Assembly (NCBI RefSeq): GCF_900092135.1
Contig: NZ_FMYF01000003.1
Coordinates: 310,001-374,000 of the forward strand
DNA: 64,000 nt
Direction of reading: 5' to 3'
DNA from: Raineyella antarctica
Lineage (GTDB): Bacteria; Actinomycetota; Actinomycetes; Propionibacteriales; Propionibacteriaceae
In this document: positions 7,675-15,403 of the stretch, piece by piece
Numbering within the stretch: position 1 is the stretch's first letter
Layout of the letters: each line of letters opens with the position of its first letter
Program-made: the position numbers and the translations under genes
Notes under the pieces: model-generated
What the model was told of the DNA's origin: nothing
Seen by the model: the letters and a program-made list of their open reading frames with translations, nothing else
The model's database searches: none

Positions 7675-8085
7675 ATGCCCGTCGCACACTTCCACCTGAC
7701 CGACCCCACCCCCGAGCAGCGCCGTGAGATCCTGCTCCGCGCTTCCAGCCTCTACGCGCAACTGCTCGAGGCGCCGATGGACCGGGTCCGGATCTTCGTC
7801 CAGAGCTACCCCGCCGAGGCGGTGGCGACCAAGGGCGAGGTGGTCGCCGAGGGAGGCTCCCCCGCGCCGTACTTCACCGCCCTGACGCTGGCCGGTCGCC
7901 CGGCGGCGCAGCGGTCCGCGATCACCCGCGCCTTCACCGACCTGCTCGCCGAGGTGCTGGAGGTGGACGTCGCCCTGGTCCGTGGCCAGATCATCGAGGT
8001 CGCCCCGGAGAACTGGTCGATCGGCGGCGTCCCCGCCTCCGAGGTCCGGGCGGCGGAGATCGCGGCCCGGCAGTCGAAGTCCTGA
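7675..8085 (+). CDS. Fused 4-oxalocrotonate tautomerase-like protein
   Basis: This 136-aa tautomerase-superfamily protein has Pro immediately after the initiator Met (MPVAHFHL), the catalytic base of the family once Met is removed. Its length is about twice the roughly 62-aa 4-OT monomer. Two beta-alpha-beta units can be read (PVAHFHL... and APYFTAL...), and the second ends in the 4-OT-like signature ENWSIGG. It most likely interconverts 2-hydroxymuconate and 4-oxalocrotonate (the DmpI step), which no other gene here would supply. The start is fixed by AAGGAG 6-11 nt upstream of ATG 7675. The substrate is inferred from context. Confidence 0.8.
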   Translation: MPVAHFHLTDPTPEQRREILLRASSLYAQLLEAPMDRVRIFVQSYPAEAVATKGEVVAEGGSPAPYFTALTLAGRPAAQRSAITRAFTDLLAEVLEVDVALVRGQIIEVAPENWSIGGVPASEVRAAEIAARQSKS

Positions 8086-8123
8086 GCCGGCGCCCATCCG
8101 TAGAACGGCCGCCCGAAGAACCA

Positions 8124-8163
8124 CCACAGGCCCCCGCTCCCGGATGGAAGTGGGGGCCTGCGG
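8124..8163 (+). terminator. Hairpin terminator after the tautomerase gene
   Basis: CCACAGGCCCCC and GGGGGCCTGCGG form a 12-bp stem with one mismatch around a 16-nt loop, 38 bp after the tautomerase stop. There is no U-tract. It probably ends the SDR-tautomerase transcript. Confidence 0.6.
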
Positions 8164-8219
8164 CTGTCGCCTGGCACCCGAACCGATCGCACCCCGAACC
8201 AGCCGCGGACGTAATGCTT

Positions 8220-8270
8220 GGTTGCGGACGTTGTATGTACGGTCCGCAACGGCGATCAACGTCCGCAACC
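8220..8270. promoter_or_regulatory. Perfect 14-bp inverted repeat with a third half-site
   Basis: GGTTGCGGACGTTG (8220-8233) and CAACGTCCGCAACC (8257-8270) are exact reverse complements. A third GTCCGCAAC lies between them (8242-8250). The spacing and the internal extra half-site look more like an operator array than a terminator, although it lies between two converging genes. A short tandem GAGACGGT triplet follows at 8281-8304. Confidence 0.55.
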
Positions 8271-8322
8271 GTTTTGGAGCGAGACGGTGAGACGGTGAGA
8301 CGGCGGGACGACGGCACGACGC

Positions 8323-8805
8323 CTACGGCGTGACGCTGCGGTACTGCGTCGGGGTGTCCAGCACGGCCATCGTGCAGCGGCTCACGCACACGAGCTTGCC
8401 GGCCTCGTTGGTGATCCGTACGTCCCAGACCTGGACCGTACGTCCCAGGTTGAGTGGCCGGGCTTCCCCGTAGAGGGTGCCGGGCAGCCCGGGGCGGACG
8501 TGGTTGGCGTTGATCTCCAGGCCCACCGTGTACTGCCCGGCCTGGTCGACGGTGTACTGGGCGGCCCAGCTGGCCAGCGTCTCGGCGAACAGCACCGAGG
8601 CACCGCCGTGGACCACGCCGGCGGGCTGGACGGTCCGCTGGTCGACCACCATCCGGCCGCGCAGGGAGTCCTCGGTGGCCTCGGTGATCTCGATGCCCAG
8701 GTGCTCCACCGCTGATCCCCGGCTGCGCTCGTTGATCTCGGCCACGTCCGGAGGCCCGTCGAACCATGGCCGGGTGAGGGCAGGGGCCACGGACGCCTGC
8801 GTCAC
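8323..8805 (-). CDS. PaaI/hotdog-fold acyl-CoA thioesterase
   Basis: This 160-aa single hotdog domain of the PaaI/MenI thioesterase group has the signature VVHGGASVLFAETLASWAA, with Gly-Gly and the catalytic-region Glu, followed by NANHVRPG. It probably hydrolyses an acyl-CoA released during aromatic or side-chain degradation, perhaps to free trapped CoA. Its GTG start overlaps the acyl-CoA dehydrogenase stop (GTGA), so the two are translationally coupled. It is the last gene of the six-gene operon that begins with dmpF. Confidence 0.88.
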   Translation of the reverse strand: MTQASVAPALTRPWFDGPPDVAEINERSRGSAVEHLGIEITEATEDSLRGRMVVDQRTVQPAGVVHGGASVLFAETLASWAAQYTVDQAGQYTVGLEINANHVRPGLPGTLYGEARPLNLGRTVQVWDVRITNEAGKLVCVSRCTMAVLDTPTQYRSVTP

Positions 8806-10070
8806 GACTTGCCTCCCGGCCGGACGCCGAAGGCATTCAGCCCGGTGATCGAGCGGCCGATGATCAGGGACTGGATCGAGTCAGTGCCCTCGTACGTGTG
8901 CAGGGCCTCGATGTCGGCCATGTGGCGGACCACGTCGTTCTCCAGCAGGATGCCGTTGCCCCCGAGCATGTCCCGGGCATCGGCGGCGATCCGGCGGGCC
9001 CGGCGGGTGTTCTGGACCTTGGCCAGGGAGGCCTGCGCCTCGCTCACCCCGCTGGCCGCTTCGAGCTCGGCCAGCCGGCGGCAGTAGAGCGCCATCGCGA
9101 CCAGGTCGCCGAGCATGTCGCCGAGGCGCTGCTGGATCTGCTGGTTGGCGGCGAGCGGACGGCCGAACTGGATCCGCGTGGTCGCCTGGTGGACGGCGGC
9201 CTCGTAGCAGGCGATCGCGTGGCCGAACGAGGCCCAGGCGATCTCGATTCGGGTGGCCCGCAGGATGCCGGCGATGTCGCGGAACGACCGGGCGCCGGGC
9301 AGCTGGGCCGACAGCGGGACACGTACGTCGGTGAGGGTGATGTGCGCCTGCGGGATGGCCCGCATCGACACCTTGCCGGTGATCGTCTCCGCCACGTAGC
9401 CCGGCCGGTGCTGCTCGACCAGGAAGCCGCTGACGCCGCCGTTCTCGGTCCGGGCCCAGACGACCGTCAGGTGGCCCACCGATCCATTGCCGATCCAGCG
9501 CTTGGCACCGTTGATGACCCACTCGTCGCCGTCCCGGCGGGCCGTGGTCTCCAGCGCGACCGCGTCGGAGCCGTGGTCGGGCTCGGTCAGCCCGAACGCC
9601 CCGAGGAGTTCGCCGCTGGCCAGCCGGGGCAGCCAGGCCTGCTTCTGCTCCTCGCTGCCGAGCATGGCGATCGAACGCATCGCGAGTCCGGGCTGCACGG
9701 CGACCACCGTCGCCACCGACCCGTCGTAGCGGGCGAGCTCCATGTGGACCAGTCCGGCCGCCAGGGGCGACATCTGCTGGTATCCGGGGATGTCCACTCC
9801 GGTGGTCAGCAGGCCGGCCTCGGCGAGCCGGGCGACGATCTCCAGCGGGTACTCGGCGGCCTCCCAGGCCTGGTTGATCCGGTCCAGTGCGCCCGGGTAG
9901 GCCGCGATGGCGCGGGCCCGGTCCCAGACCTCCCGGTCGGCGCCGCTGACGTCTGCGAAGACCTCGTACAGGTCGGTGGTCGGCAGGAAGGCGCCGCCCG
10001 GCACCCCCTCCGGGGTCGTCGTGGGGGCGTAGTCCTCGGTCATCCGGGAGCTGTCCTGTTCCTTGAACAT
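8802..10070 (-). CDS. Acyl-CoA dehydrogenase (glutaryl-CoA dehydrogenase-like)
   Basis: This 422-aa FAD acyl-CoA dehydrogenase has FGLTEPDHGSDA and WVINGAKRWIGNG (FAD/substrate loops), QFGRPLAANQQIQ, MLGGNGIL, and the catalytic Glu in HTYEGTDSIQSLIIGRSITG. The C-terminal pattern resembles the glutaryl-CoA dehydrogenase branch more than the short-chain branch. ATG 10070 is preceded by AGAGGA; a longer frame upstream would overlap the HBD gene and is unlikely. The true substrate is unknown. No electron-transfer flavoprotein genes are in the window. Confidence 0.93.
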   Translation of the reverse strand: MFKEQDSSRMTEDYAPTTTPEGVPGGAFLPTTDLYEVFADVSGADREVWDRARAIAAYPGALDRINQAWEAAEYPLEIVARLAEAGLLTTGVDIPGYQQMSPLAAGLVHMELARYDGSVATVVAVQPGLAMRSIAMLGSEEQKQAWLPRLASGELLGAFGLTEPDHGSDAVALETTARRDGDEWVINGAKRWIGNGSVGHLTVVWARTENGGVSGFLVEQHRPGYVAETITGKVSMRAIPQAHITLTDVRVPLSAQLPGARSFRDIAGILRATRIEIAWASFGHAIACYEAAVHQATTRIQFGRPLAANQQIQQRLGDMLGDLVAMALYCRRLAELEAASGVSEAQASLAKVQNTRRARRIAADARDMLGGNGILLENDVVRHMADIEALHTYEGTDSIQSLIIGRSITGLNAFGVRPGGKS

Positions 10071-10099
10071 CGTCGTTCCTCTCATGCGGGTGGGCGCTC

Positions 10100-10966
10100 T
10101 CAGGCGGTGGTGGAGTAGTCGTAGAAGCCGGAGCCGGACTTCTTGCCGAGGCAACCGGCCTCGAGCATCCGCCGTAGTCCGTCGGGAACGAGGAAGGCGG
10201 GGTCCCCGGTCTCGGAGTGGATCGCGTCGCCGATGTGGGCGACGACGTCGAGTCCGATCAGGTCGGACAGCTGGAGCGGACCCATCGGGTGTCCGCAGCC
10301 CAGGCGCATGCCGGCGTCGATGTCCTCGGCGCTGGCATAGCCCTGCTCGTGCATCCGCATGGCGGAGAGCAGGTACGGGACGAGCAGGAAGTTCACCACG
10401 AAGCCCGGCCGGTCCTCGACCACGATCGGGGTCTTGGCCAACTGCTCGGCGACGAACCGGCGCACCTGCTCGGTGACGTCGACCCGGGTGCTGGAGGGGG
10501 TGATGACCTCGGCCAGTCCCATCCGCGGGACGGGGTTGAAGAAGTGCAGGCCGAGGAAGCGCTCCGGCCGTTCCAGCGCCTCGGCCAGCCGGGTGATCGG
10601 GATCGAGGAGGTGTTGGAGGCGATCACCGCCTCGGGTCCCACCACCGCCTCGATCGCCCGCAGCACCTCGAGCTTGATCTGCAGGACCTCCGGCACGGCC
10701 TCGATGACCAAGCCGGGCCCGGCCAGGCCCTCCGGTGAGTCGACCAGGGTGAGGGCCTCGAGCCAGGCCGCGGCGTCGGTCGCCTCAGCCTGACCCTTCT
10801 GCACCGACTTCGCCAGGTTGCGCTCGATCGACGCGCGGGCGTCCGCGAGGGCGGCGGGGCGGGTGTCGTACAGGCTGACCCGGGCACCGCTGCGCAGGAT
10901 GCTCTCCGCGATGCCGCGGCCCATGGTGCCGGACCCGACGACGCCGACATGCTCGTAGATGCTCAC
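10100..10966 (-). CDS. 3-hydroxyacyl-CoA (3-hydroxybutyryl-CoA) dehydrogenase
   Basis: This 288-aa stand-alone 3-hydroxyacyl-CoA dehydrogenase of the FadB2/PaaH/Hbd type has the NAD motif GVVGSGTMGRGIAE at the N-terminus, SNTSSIPITRLA, the catalytic His in LGLHFFNPVPRM, and a C-terminal domain with GHPMGPLQLSDLIGLD. The GTG start at 10966 overlaps the thiolase stop in a GTGA arrangement. It reduces acetoacetyl-CoA or oxidises 3-hydroxyacyl-CoA next to a thiolase. It is the fourth gene of the dmpF-led operon. Confidence 0.93.
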   Translation of the reverse strand: MSIYEHVGVVGSGTMGRGIAESILRSGARVSLYDTRPAALADARASIERNLAKSVQKGQAEATDAAAWLEALTLVDSPEGLAGPGLVIEAVPEVLQIKLEVLRAIEAVVGPEAVIASNTSSIPITRLAEALERPERFLGLHFFNPVPRMGLAEVITPSSTRVDVTEQVRRFVAEQLAKTPIVVEDRPGFVVNFLLVPYLLSAMRMHEQGYASAEDIDAGMRLGCGHPMGPLQLSDLIGLDVVAHIGDAIHSETGDPAFLVPDGLRRMLEAGCLGKKSGSGFYDYSTTA

Positions 10967-12147
10967 TGCGGATACCTCCGGAACAGGGCGGCCAGTGCCT
11001 GGCCACCGCCGATACACAACGCCACGATCCCGTACTCCAGGTCGCGTCGCTGCAGGTCCAGCGCCACGCGCAAGGCCAGGATCGCACCGGTGGCACCGAT
11101 CGGGTGGCCCAGCGCGATGGCCCCGCCGTACGGGTTGGTCCGCTCGGGGTCGATCCCGCTGTCGCGGACCACCGCCAGCGCCTGGGCGGCGAAGGCCTCG
11201 TTGAGCTCGTACGTGCCGACCTGGTCGGGATCCAGCCCGGTCTCGGCGAACAGCTTGCGCAGCGCCGGCACCGGGGCGTAGCCCATGATCTCCGGCTCCA
11301 GCGCGGCGACGACCACGTGCTCGAGGGTGGCCAGGCCGGTCAGTCCGGCCTCCTTGACGTACGACTCGGCGGCCAGCACGACCGCGGCGCCGCCATCGTT
11401 GACGCCCGAGGCATTGCCGGCGGTCACCGTGCCCTCGGGCAGGAAGACCGGCCGCAGGCGGGCGAGGGCGGCCGCGTCCACGTCGGGGCGCGGATGCTCG
11501 TCCCGGTCGACCGTCCGCGGCTTCCGGCCGCCGATCCGGACGGGGACGATCTCCTCGGCAAAGGCCGCCTGGGCCTCCTCCGAGGCCGCCCGGCGCTGGC
11601 TGCGCAGGGCGAACGCGTCCTGGTCGGCGCGGCTGATGTCGAAGCGCTCCGCGACGTTCTCGGCGGTGATGCCCATGTGGTCGCCGCTGAACGGGTCGGT
11701 CAGCATCGCCACGGTCCCGTCGACCAGGGTGCGGTCCCCCAGCCGGGCGTTGGCCCGCTGCCCGTACGCCAGGAACGGCATCCGGGACATCGACTCGTCG
11801 CCACCGGCGACGACGACCCGGGCGGCGCCGGTGACGATCGCCTGGGCGCCGGACCAGATGGCCTGCAGCCCGCTGCCGCACAGCCGGTTCACCGTCAGCG
11901 CAGGCACGTCGGCGGCCAGGCCGGCCTCGAGCGCGACCCGGCGGGCGTTGTAGGCGTCGGTGCCGACCTGGCCGACACAGCCCATCATCACCTCGTCCAC
12001 GTCCCCGGCCGGGACGCCACTGCGCTCCAGGGCGGCCCGGGCGGCGGTGGCGCCCAGCACGTGGGCATCGACGTCGGCCAGCGAACCGGCGTACGATCCG
12101 ACCGGCGTACGTGCCCCGTGGACCAGGACGACGCGCTCAGCGGTCAT
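10963..12147 (-). CDS. Acetyl-CoA C-acyltransferase (thiolase)
   Basis: This 394-aa thiolase II-type enzyme has the acyl-accepting Cys in NRLCGSGLQA, NEAFAAQ, the His in GGAIALGHPIGATG, and the second Cys in CIGGGQALA. It cleaves 3-ketoacyl-CoA or condenses acetyl-CoA. The start (ATG 12147) overlaps the aldolase stop (ATGA). The upstream neighbours make acetyl-CoA from acetaldehyde, and the downstream ones are beta-oxidation enzymes, so the operon routes meta-cleavage acetyl-CoA or side-chain acyl-CoAs. No enoyl-CoA hydratase is present here. Confidence 0.94.
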   Translation of the reverse strand: MTAERVVLVHGARTPVGSYAGSLADVDAHVLGATAARAALERSGVPAGDVDEVMMGCVGQVGTDAYNARRVALEAGLAADVPALTVNRLCGSGLQAIWSGAQAIVTGAARVVVAGGDESMSRMPFLAYGQRANARLGDRTLVDGTVAMLTDPFSGDHMGITAENVAERFDISRADQDAFALRSQRRAASEEAQAAFAEEIVPVRIGGRKPRTVDRDEHPRPDVDAAALARLRPVFLPEGTVTAGNASGVNDGGAAVVLAAESYVKEAGLTGLATLEHVVVAALEPEIMGYAPVPALRKLFAETGLDPDQVGTYELNEAFAAQALAVVRDSGIDPERTNPYGGAIALGHPIGATGAILALRVALDLQRRDLEYGIVALCIGGGQALAALFRRYPQ

Positions 12148-13244
12148 CGTGCGACCCCGACGGTGGCCTTCTGCAGCCGGGAGCCGGCCTGGTCCGGGAG
12201 GGCGCGGCCGGCCAGTTCGGCGGCGACGTCGACGATCATGTCCTCCTGGCCGCCGATGATGCCACGTCGTCCCAGTTCGAGCAGGATGTCGCGGGCGGGG
12301 ACGCCGTACTTGGCGGCGGCGCGCTTGGTCGGGTGGAAGAAGGTCGAGTAGACGCCCGCGTAGCCGAGCAGGAGCGCGGTCTCGTCGATGATCTGCGGGT
12401 CCTTCATCAGCGGGGCCAGTACGTGCTCGGCGGTGTCGATCAGCGGCCAGATGTCGGCGCCGGTCACCCACCCGGCCCGCTCCAGGGTCGCGGCCATCAC
12501 CTCGGTCTGGGCGTTGCCTGCGCTCGCGCCGAGGCCGCGCAGCGAGCCGTCGACCCAGGTCGCCCCGTTCTCCACCCCGGCCAGGACGTTGCCGATGGCC
12601 ACGCCGAGGTTGTTGTGGGTGTGGATGCCGATGTCACCGGGGATCGCCTGGCGCAGCGCGGCGACCCGGGCGGCGATGCTGCTGGGGACCAGGTAGCCGG
12701 CGGAGTCGACCACGTACACGACGTCGGCGCCGTACGAGGCGAGCTTGGCGCCCTGTTCGGCGAGCGGTCCGGCCTCGAGCTTGTGGCTCATCATCAGGAA
12801 CGACATGACGCGCAGGCCCTTGTCCTTGGCCCATTCGATCGGCTGCTGGGCGCAGTCTGCCTCGGTGCTGTGGACCGCGACGCGCACCGTGCCGATGCCT
12901 GCGTCGATCGCCTTCTGCAGGTCGGGCAGCGTCGCGACGCCCGGCACGTACAACACGGCGATGTCAGCGTTCTCAGCCGCATCGCGGGCGGCGCGGACGT
13001 ACTCGGCGTCAGTGGCGGCGGCGAAGCCGTAGTTGATGGACGAGGCGCCCAGCCCGATGCCGTGGGCGACCTCGATCAGCTCGACGCCGCCGGCGTCCAG
13101 GCCGCGGGCGATGTCGGCGACGTTCTGGGTGGTGAACTGGTGCGAGACGCTGGACATGCCGTCGCGCAGGGTGGTGTCGACGAGGTGGAGCTTCGGCCGC
13201 TGGGTCGTCATCGGCTCCTTCCCTGGGGTGGTCTGCGAGGTCAT
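12144..13244 (-). CDS. dmpG: 4-hydroxy-2-oxovalerate aldolase (DmpG/MhpE-type)
   Basis: This 366-aa TIM-barrel aldolase splits 4-hydroxy-2-oxovalerate into pyruvate and acetaldehyde. It shows [11 protein letters not shown] (metal and pyruvate-binding N-terminal motif), the metal-ligand [12 protein letters not shown], and [12 protein letters not shown]. It pairs with the adjacent acylating acetaldehyde dehydrogenase, with which DmpG forms a channeling complex. The first ATG (13244) overlaps the dmpF stop in ATGA and has GGAG upstream; an internal ATG at 13211 behind GGAAGG would also fit and matches the usual N-terminus better. Confidence 0.94.
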   Translation of the reverse strand: MTSQTTPGKEPMTTQRPKLHLVDTTLRDGMSSVSHQFTTQNVADIARGLDAGGVELIEVAHGIGLGASSINYGFAAATDAEYVRAARDAAENADIAVLYVPGVATLPDLQKAIDAGIGTVRVAVHSTEADCAQQPIEWAKDKGLRVMSFLMMSHKLEAGPLAEQGAKLASYGADVVYVVDSAGYLVPSSIAARVAALRQAIPGDIGIHTHNNLGVAIGNVLAGVENGATWVDGSLRGLGASAGNAQTEVMAATLERAGWVTGADIWPLIDTAEHVLAPLMKDPQIIDETALLLGYAGVYSTFFHPTKRAAAKYGVPARDILLELGRRGIIGGQEDMIVDVAAELAGRALPDQAGSRLQKATVGVAR

Positions 13245-14146
13245 CGGAGGGCTCCGTTCAGGCTGGTCGAGGCGAGGGACTTCTCCGCCAGGGTCTTCTC
13301 GGCGATGACGTCGGCGACCCGCGCCGCGGCGGCGGTGATGATGTCGAGGTTGCCGGCGTACGTCGGCAGGTAGTCGCCCGCGCCCACGACCTCGACCATC
13401 ACGGTGACCAGGTCCCCGTCGACGTCGATCATTTTCAGGGTGTAGCCGGGCACGTAGCGCTGGACCTCGGCGACGACGTCCAGGACGGCGCGCTCGATGG
13501 CCTCGGCGTCGGGCCGACGGACCTGCGCGTACACGGTGTCACGCATGTTCATCGGCGGTTCGGCCGGGTTGATGATGGCGATGGCTTTCGTACGATCGGC
13601 GCCGGCGACCTTGGCGAGGGCGCGGCTGGTCTTCTCGTTGAACTCGCTGAGGTTCTGGCGCGTGCCGGGGCCGGCGCTCTTCGAGGCGAGCGCAGCGACG
13701 ATCTCGCCGTACTCGACGTCCGCGGCCTGGTTGATCGCCCAGAGCAGCGGAATCGTGGCCTGGCCGGCGCAGCTGATCATGTTCACGTTGGGGGCATCGA
13801 GGTGCTCGTGCAGATTGACCGCCGGCACGACGTACGGTCCGACGGATGCCGGCGTCATGTCGATCGCCCGGATCCCGGCCTCCAGGTAGCGGGGGGCCGC
13901 GGCGGCGTGGATCTTCGCCGAGGTGGCCTCGAATACCAGGTCCGGCAGCTCGTTGCGCCCGAGCAGCCAGTCGATGCCCTCGTGGGATGCCTCCAGCCCC
14001 ATCTTCCGGGCCCGCTGCAGGCCCTCGCTGGTCGGGTCGATGCCGACCATGTAGACCGGCTCGACGAGTGGGGAACGGAGCAGCTTGTACATCATGTCGG
14101 TCCCGATGTTCCCCGAGCCGACGATGGCTGCCTTGAGTTTCGGCAT
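13241..14146 (-). CDS. dmpF: Acetaldehyde dehydrogenase, acylating (DmpF/MhpF-type)
   Basis: This 301-aa enzyme converts acetaldehyde, NAD and CoA to acetyl-CoA. The N-terminal Rossmann motif VGSGNIGTD is present, the catalytic Cys is in [12 protein letters not shown], and [14 protein letters not shown] is conserved. It is the first gene of the six-gene minus-strand operon. Its promoter region (14147-14452) is shared with the divergent iclR gene and holds a CRP-like box and the perfect 17-bp palindrome. Confidence 0.95.
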   Translation of the reverse strand: MPKLKAAIVGSGNIGTDMMYKLLRSPLVEPVYMVGIDPTSEGLQRARKMGLEASHEGIDWLLGRNELPDLVFEATSAKIHAAAAPRYLEAGIRAIDMTPASVGPYVVPAVNLHEHLDAPNVNMISCAGQATIPLLWAINQAADVEYGEIVAALASKSAGPGTRQNLSEFNEKTSRALAKVAGADRTKAIAIINPAEPPMNMRDTVYAQVRRPDAEAIERAVLDVVAEVQRYVPGYTLKMIDVDGDLVTVMVEVVGAGDYLPTYAGNLDIITAAAARVADVIAEKTLAEKSLASTSLNGALR

Positions 14147-14270
14147 GCCGCCTCCTTTGGCGTCCGTGTGGTCCAGCCACCCAGCAAGTGCCGGGGCTGG
14201 GAAGTCTGTGTCCCCGACTCTGTCCGGCCCGATGGCCTGCGCGGGGCGACGTCCTGCCGGTCCGTACGGG

Positions 14271-14309
14271 TGTGAGCCCGATCACGCGAAGTGTTCGGCC
14301 ATCCCGAAC
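14271..14309. promoter_or_regulatory. CRP/GlxR-like box plus IclR-type palindrome, site 2
   Basis: TGTGAGCCCGATCACG (14271-14286) fits TGTGA-N6-TCACA at nine of ten positions. GTTCGGCCATCCCGAAC (14293-14309) is a perfect GTTCGG-N5-CCGAAC palindrome. It lies midway between dmpF and iclR, about 125-145 bp from each start. Apart from this pair the 306-bp divergent gap shows no other feature. Confidence 0.7.
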
Positions 14310-14452
14310 GGCGGGGGGCACGGGCATTATGAACGCGCGGCGGCACGGCCCTCTGGTCAGGCCCGGCGGGATCGGGCACCCTGTTCCGAACGTCCGTCTA
14401 CGCTGGAAGGATCACCCGTCCGGCGGATGGGTGACCGACGAAGGAGTTGGCG

Positions 14453-15283
14453 GTGGCGACCCTCAATACGATCGACAAGGTCGGCCTGGTGCTGGACCTG
14501 TTCACCCGCGAACGCCCCGAGTGGGGCGTCTCCGAGGTGGCCGCGGAGCTGAAGTCACCGCGCTCCAGCGTGCACGCGCTGCTGGCGAGCCTGGCCGAGA
14601 TCGGGCTGCTGCGCTGGCGGCCCGGCGGCCGCTACCGGGTCGGCTGGCGGGTGCTCGAGCTCGCCGACGTCCACTACAGCTCCCGGGACCTGCGCGCCGT
14701 CGCCCGCCCCGTGCTGGAGCGCCTGGTGGCCGAGCACGGGGAGACCTGCCACCTGGCCGTGGCGCAGCAGCGCCAGGTGATGTACATCGATCGGTACGTC
14801 GGCACGCACAACGTCACGGTCAGCGGGATGCCGGTCGGCAAGCGCTCGGACCCGCACTGCACCGGGGTCGGCAAGGTCCTGATGGCCCACATCGACGCCG
14901 CGGAGATGGCGAACTACCTCGCCACCACCCCGCTGAAGCGCTACACCCCCAACACGATCACCGACCCGGAGGCGATGACCGCCGAGCTGGCCCGGATCCG
15001 TGCCCGGGGCGTGGGGTACGACCTCGGCGAGGCGGTCTCGGACGTCTACTGCGTCGCCGCCCCGATCCGGGACGACCTGGGCGACGTCATCGCCGCGATC
15101 AGCCTGAGCTCGCCGGTGAGCCGCTTCGAGAAGAAGAAGGAGGCCTACACGCGTTCGGTCAAGACCGCCGCCGACGAGATCTCCCGCCAGCTCGCAGCTT
15201 CGCAGGCGATCGAGCACGCGGAGGTCGCCCACGACTTCTCCGGGAGTCCGGTGCCGGCGGAGCCGCCGGCGGTGACGGCGTGA
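14453..15283 (+). CDS. IclR-family transcriptional regulator
   Basis: This 276-aa regulator has an N-terminal winged helix (VSEVAAELKSPRSSVHALLA, about residues 25-45) and a C-terminal IclR effector domain (GKRSDPHCTGVGKVLMAH, YDLGEAVSDVYCVAAPIRD). Many actinobacterial aromatic pathways are controlled by IclR proteins. Its position between dmpF and dmpC, together with recurring palindromes in all three divergent gaps, makes it the likely pathway regulator. The start at GTG 14453 fits AAGGAG (14441-14446) with a 6-nt gap; the TTG at 14447 abuts that site and is unlikely. Confidence 0.92.
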   Translation: MATLNTIDKVGLVLDLFTRERPEWGVSEVAAELKSPRSSVHALLASLAEIGLLRWRPGGRYRVGWRVLELADVHYSSRDLRAVARPVLERLVAEHGETCHLAVAQQRQVMYIDRYVGTHNVTVSGMPVGKRSDPHCTGVGKVLMAHIDAAEMANYLATTPLKRYTPNTITDPEAMTAELARIRARGVGYDLGEAVSDVYCVAAPIRDDLGDVIAAISLSSPVSRFEKKKEAYTRSVKTAADEISRQLAASQAIEHAEVAHDFSGSPVPAEPPAVTA

Positions 15284-15326
15284 ATCGGGGCCTGACCCGG
15301 GCGGCGTGAGGCGGGCGTGGGCCGGC

Positions 15327-15355
15327 GGCGCCCAGGGCCCCAGGCCCTGGGCGCC
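15327..15355. terminator. Strong hairpin between converging iclR and dmpC
   Basis: GGCGCCCAGGGCC and GGCCCTGGGCGCC form a perfect 13-bp GC-rich stem with a CCA loop. It lies between the stop codons of two converging genes and can serve both strands. Confidence 0.8.
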
Positions 15356-15403
15356 GATCCGCGTACAAGGCCGGATCGTACGAAGGCCAGATCTCTACGA
15401 GGG

